Positions 6,262 through 6,353 of a stretch of DNA of 6,353 bases are shown one piece after another. How positions within the stretch are numbered: position 1 is the stretch's first letter; every line of letters begins with the position of its first letter. The stretch comes from Winogradskyella sp. GTDB lineage: Bacteria > Bacteroidota > Bacteroidia > Flavobacteriales > Flavobacteriaceae. Where the stretch lies: positions 1 to 6,353 of the forward strand of contig JASBSE010000553.1 in assembly GCA_030149115.1 (NCBI GenBank). The letters are read 5' to 3'. Position numbers and translations under genes: made by a program. A model generated the notes under the pieces. It did no database searches, was not told the origin of the DNA, and saw only the letters and a list, made by a program, of their open reading frames with translations.

Positions 6262-6353
6262 ATGGCAAAGTCTCTTATTGAAGACACACAGGAATATGTT
6301 TTTAACCTATTATCAGACAAACTTCCTAACACTTTTATATATCATAACTACAC
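6262..6353 (+). CDS. N-terminus of a probable HD-domain phosphohydrolase, 3'-truncated by window edge
   Basis: ATG at 6262 follows an in-frame TAA at 6247-6249, so it is the first ATG in the frame. Thirty complete codons are visible, still open at the window end. The peptide has a charged amphipathic start (SLIEDTQEYVFNLLSDKLP) followed by FIYHNY. Flavobacterial HD-superfamily metal-dependent phosphohydrolases begin in this way, an E-x-Y-V-x-x-L-x-x-x-L helix then YHNxxHT, where the histidine leads into the first metal-binding motif of the HD domain. Some of these proteins carry a C-terminal membrane Pycsar-effector-like region, which cannot be judged here. It is divergent from selO. The gene is secure as a start; the family call rests on a short peptide and memory. 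Confidence 0.55.
   Translation, partial: MAKSLIEDTQEYVFNLLSDKLPNTFIYHNY

Noticed and set aside
1..6353. CRISPR array, tRNA, rRNA, insertion sequence or prophage genes
   Set aside because: No spaced direct repeats, cloverleaf sequence, transposase motifs or terminal inverted repeats were seen on either strand.

Overview
The window is AT-rich, intron-free and densely coded. Its protein families and translation signals (lipoprotein-type signal peptides, little or no Shine-Dalgarno sequence, a large outer-membrane barrel protein of a type common in Bacteroidetes) suggest a chromosomal segment from a member of the Flavobacteriaceae, probably marine. No tRNA, rRNA, CRISPR array, insertion sequence or phage gene is visible.

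Layout: (1) From the left edge to 781 on the + strand lies the 3' part of a secreted, probably lipid-anchored, beta-propeller-like protein; its start codon is outside the window. (2) It converges on, and overlaps by 4 bp, a very large gene on the - strand (778-4494). That gene encodes an N-terminal signal/lipobox peptide, a purple-acid-phosphatase-type metallophosphoesterase, a middle region with a kinase-like DRH...DRDQ signature, a short GGxGxD calcium-roll-like patch and a C-terminal BamA/TamA-type outer-membrane barrel. (3) Directly upstream and on the same strand is selO/ydiU (4534-6096), a kinase-fold protein adenylyltransferase. The two - strand genes are 39 bp apart and are probably one transcription unit. 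(4) A 165-bp divergent intergenic region (6097-6261) holds three perfect palindromes and repeated GTAATT words. (5) From 6262 to the right edge is the first 30 codons of a + strand gene resembling HD-domain phosphohydrolases of Flavobacteria.

How the genes may work together: the firm functional calls are SelO (AMPylation, cytoplasm) and the phosphoesterase-barrel protein (periplasm/outer membrane). The most interesting point is the multidomain architecture of the large protein, which combines a phosphatase with a putative atypical kinase-like domain on one outer-membrane-anchored chain and sits next to a second kinase-fold enzyme, SelO. A joint pathway is inference only; the sequence supports co-transcription but does not prove shared function.
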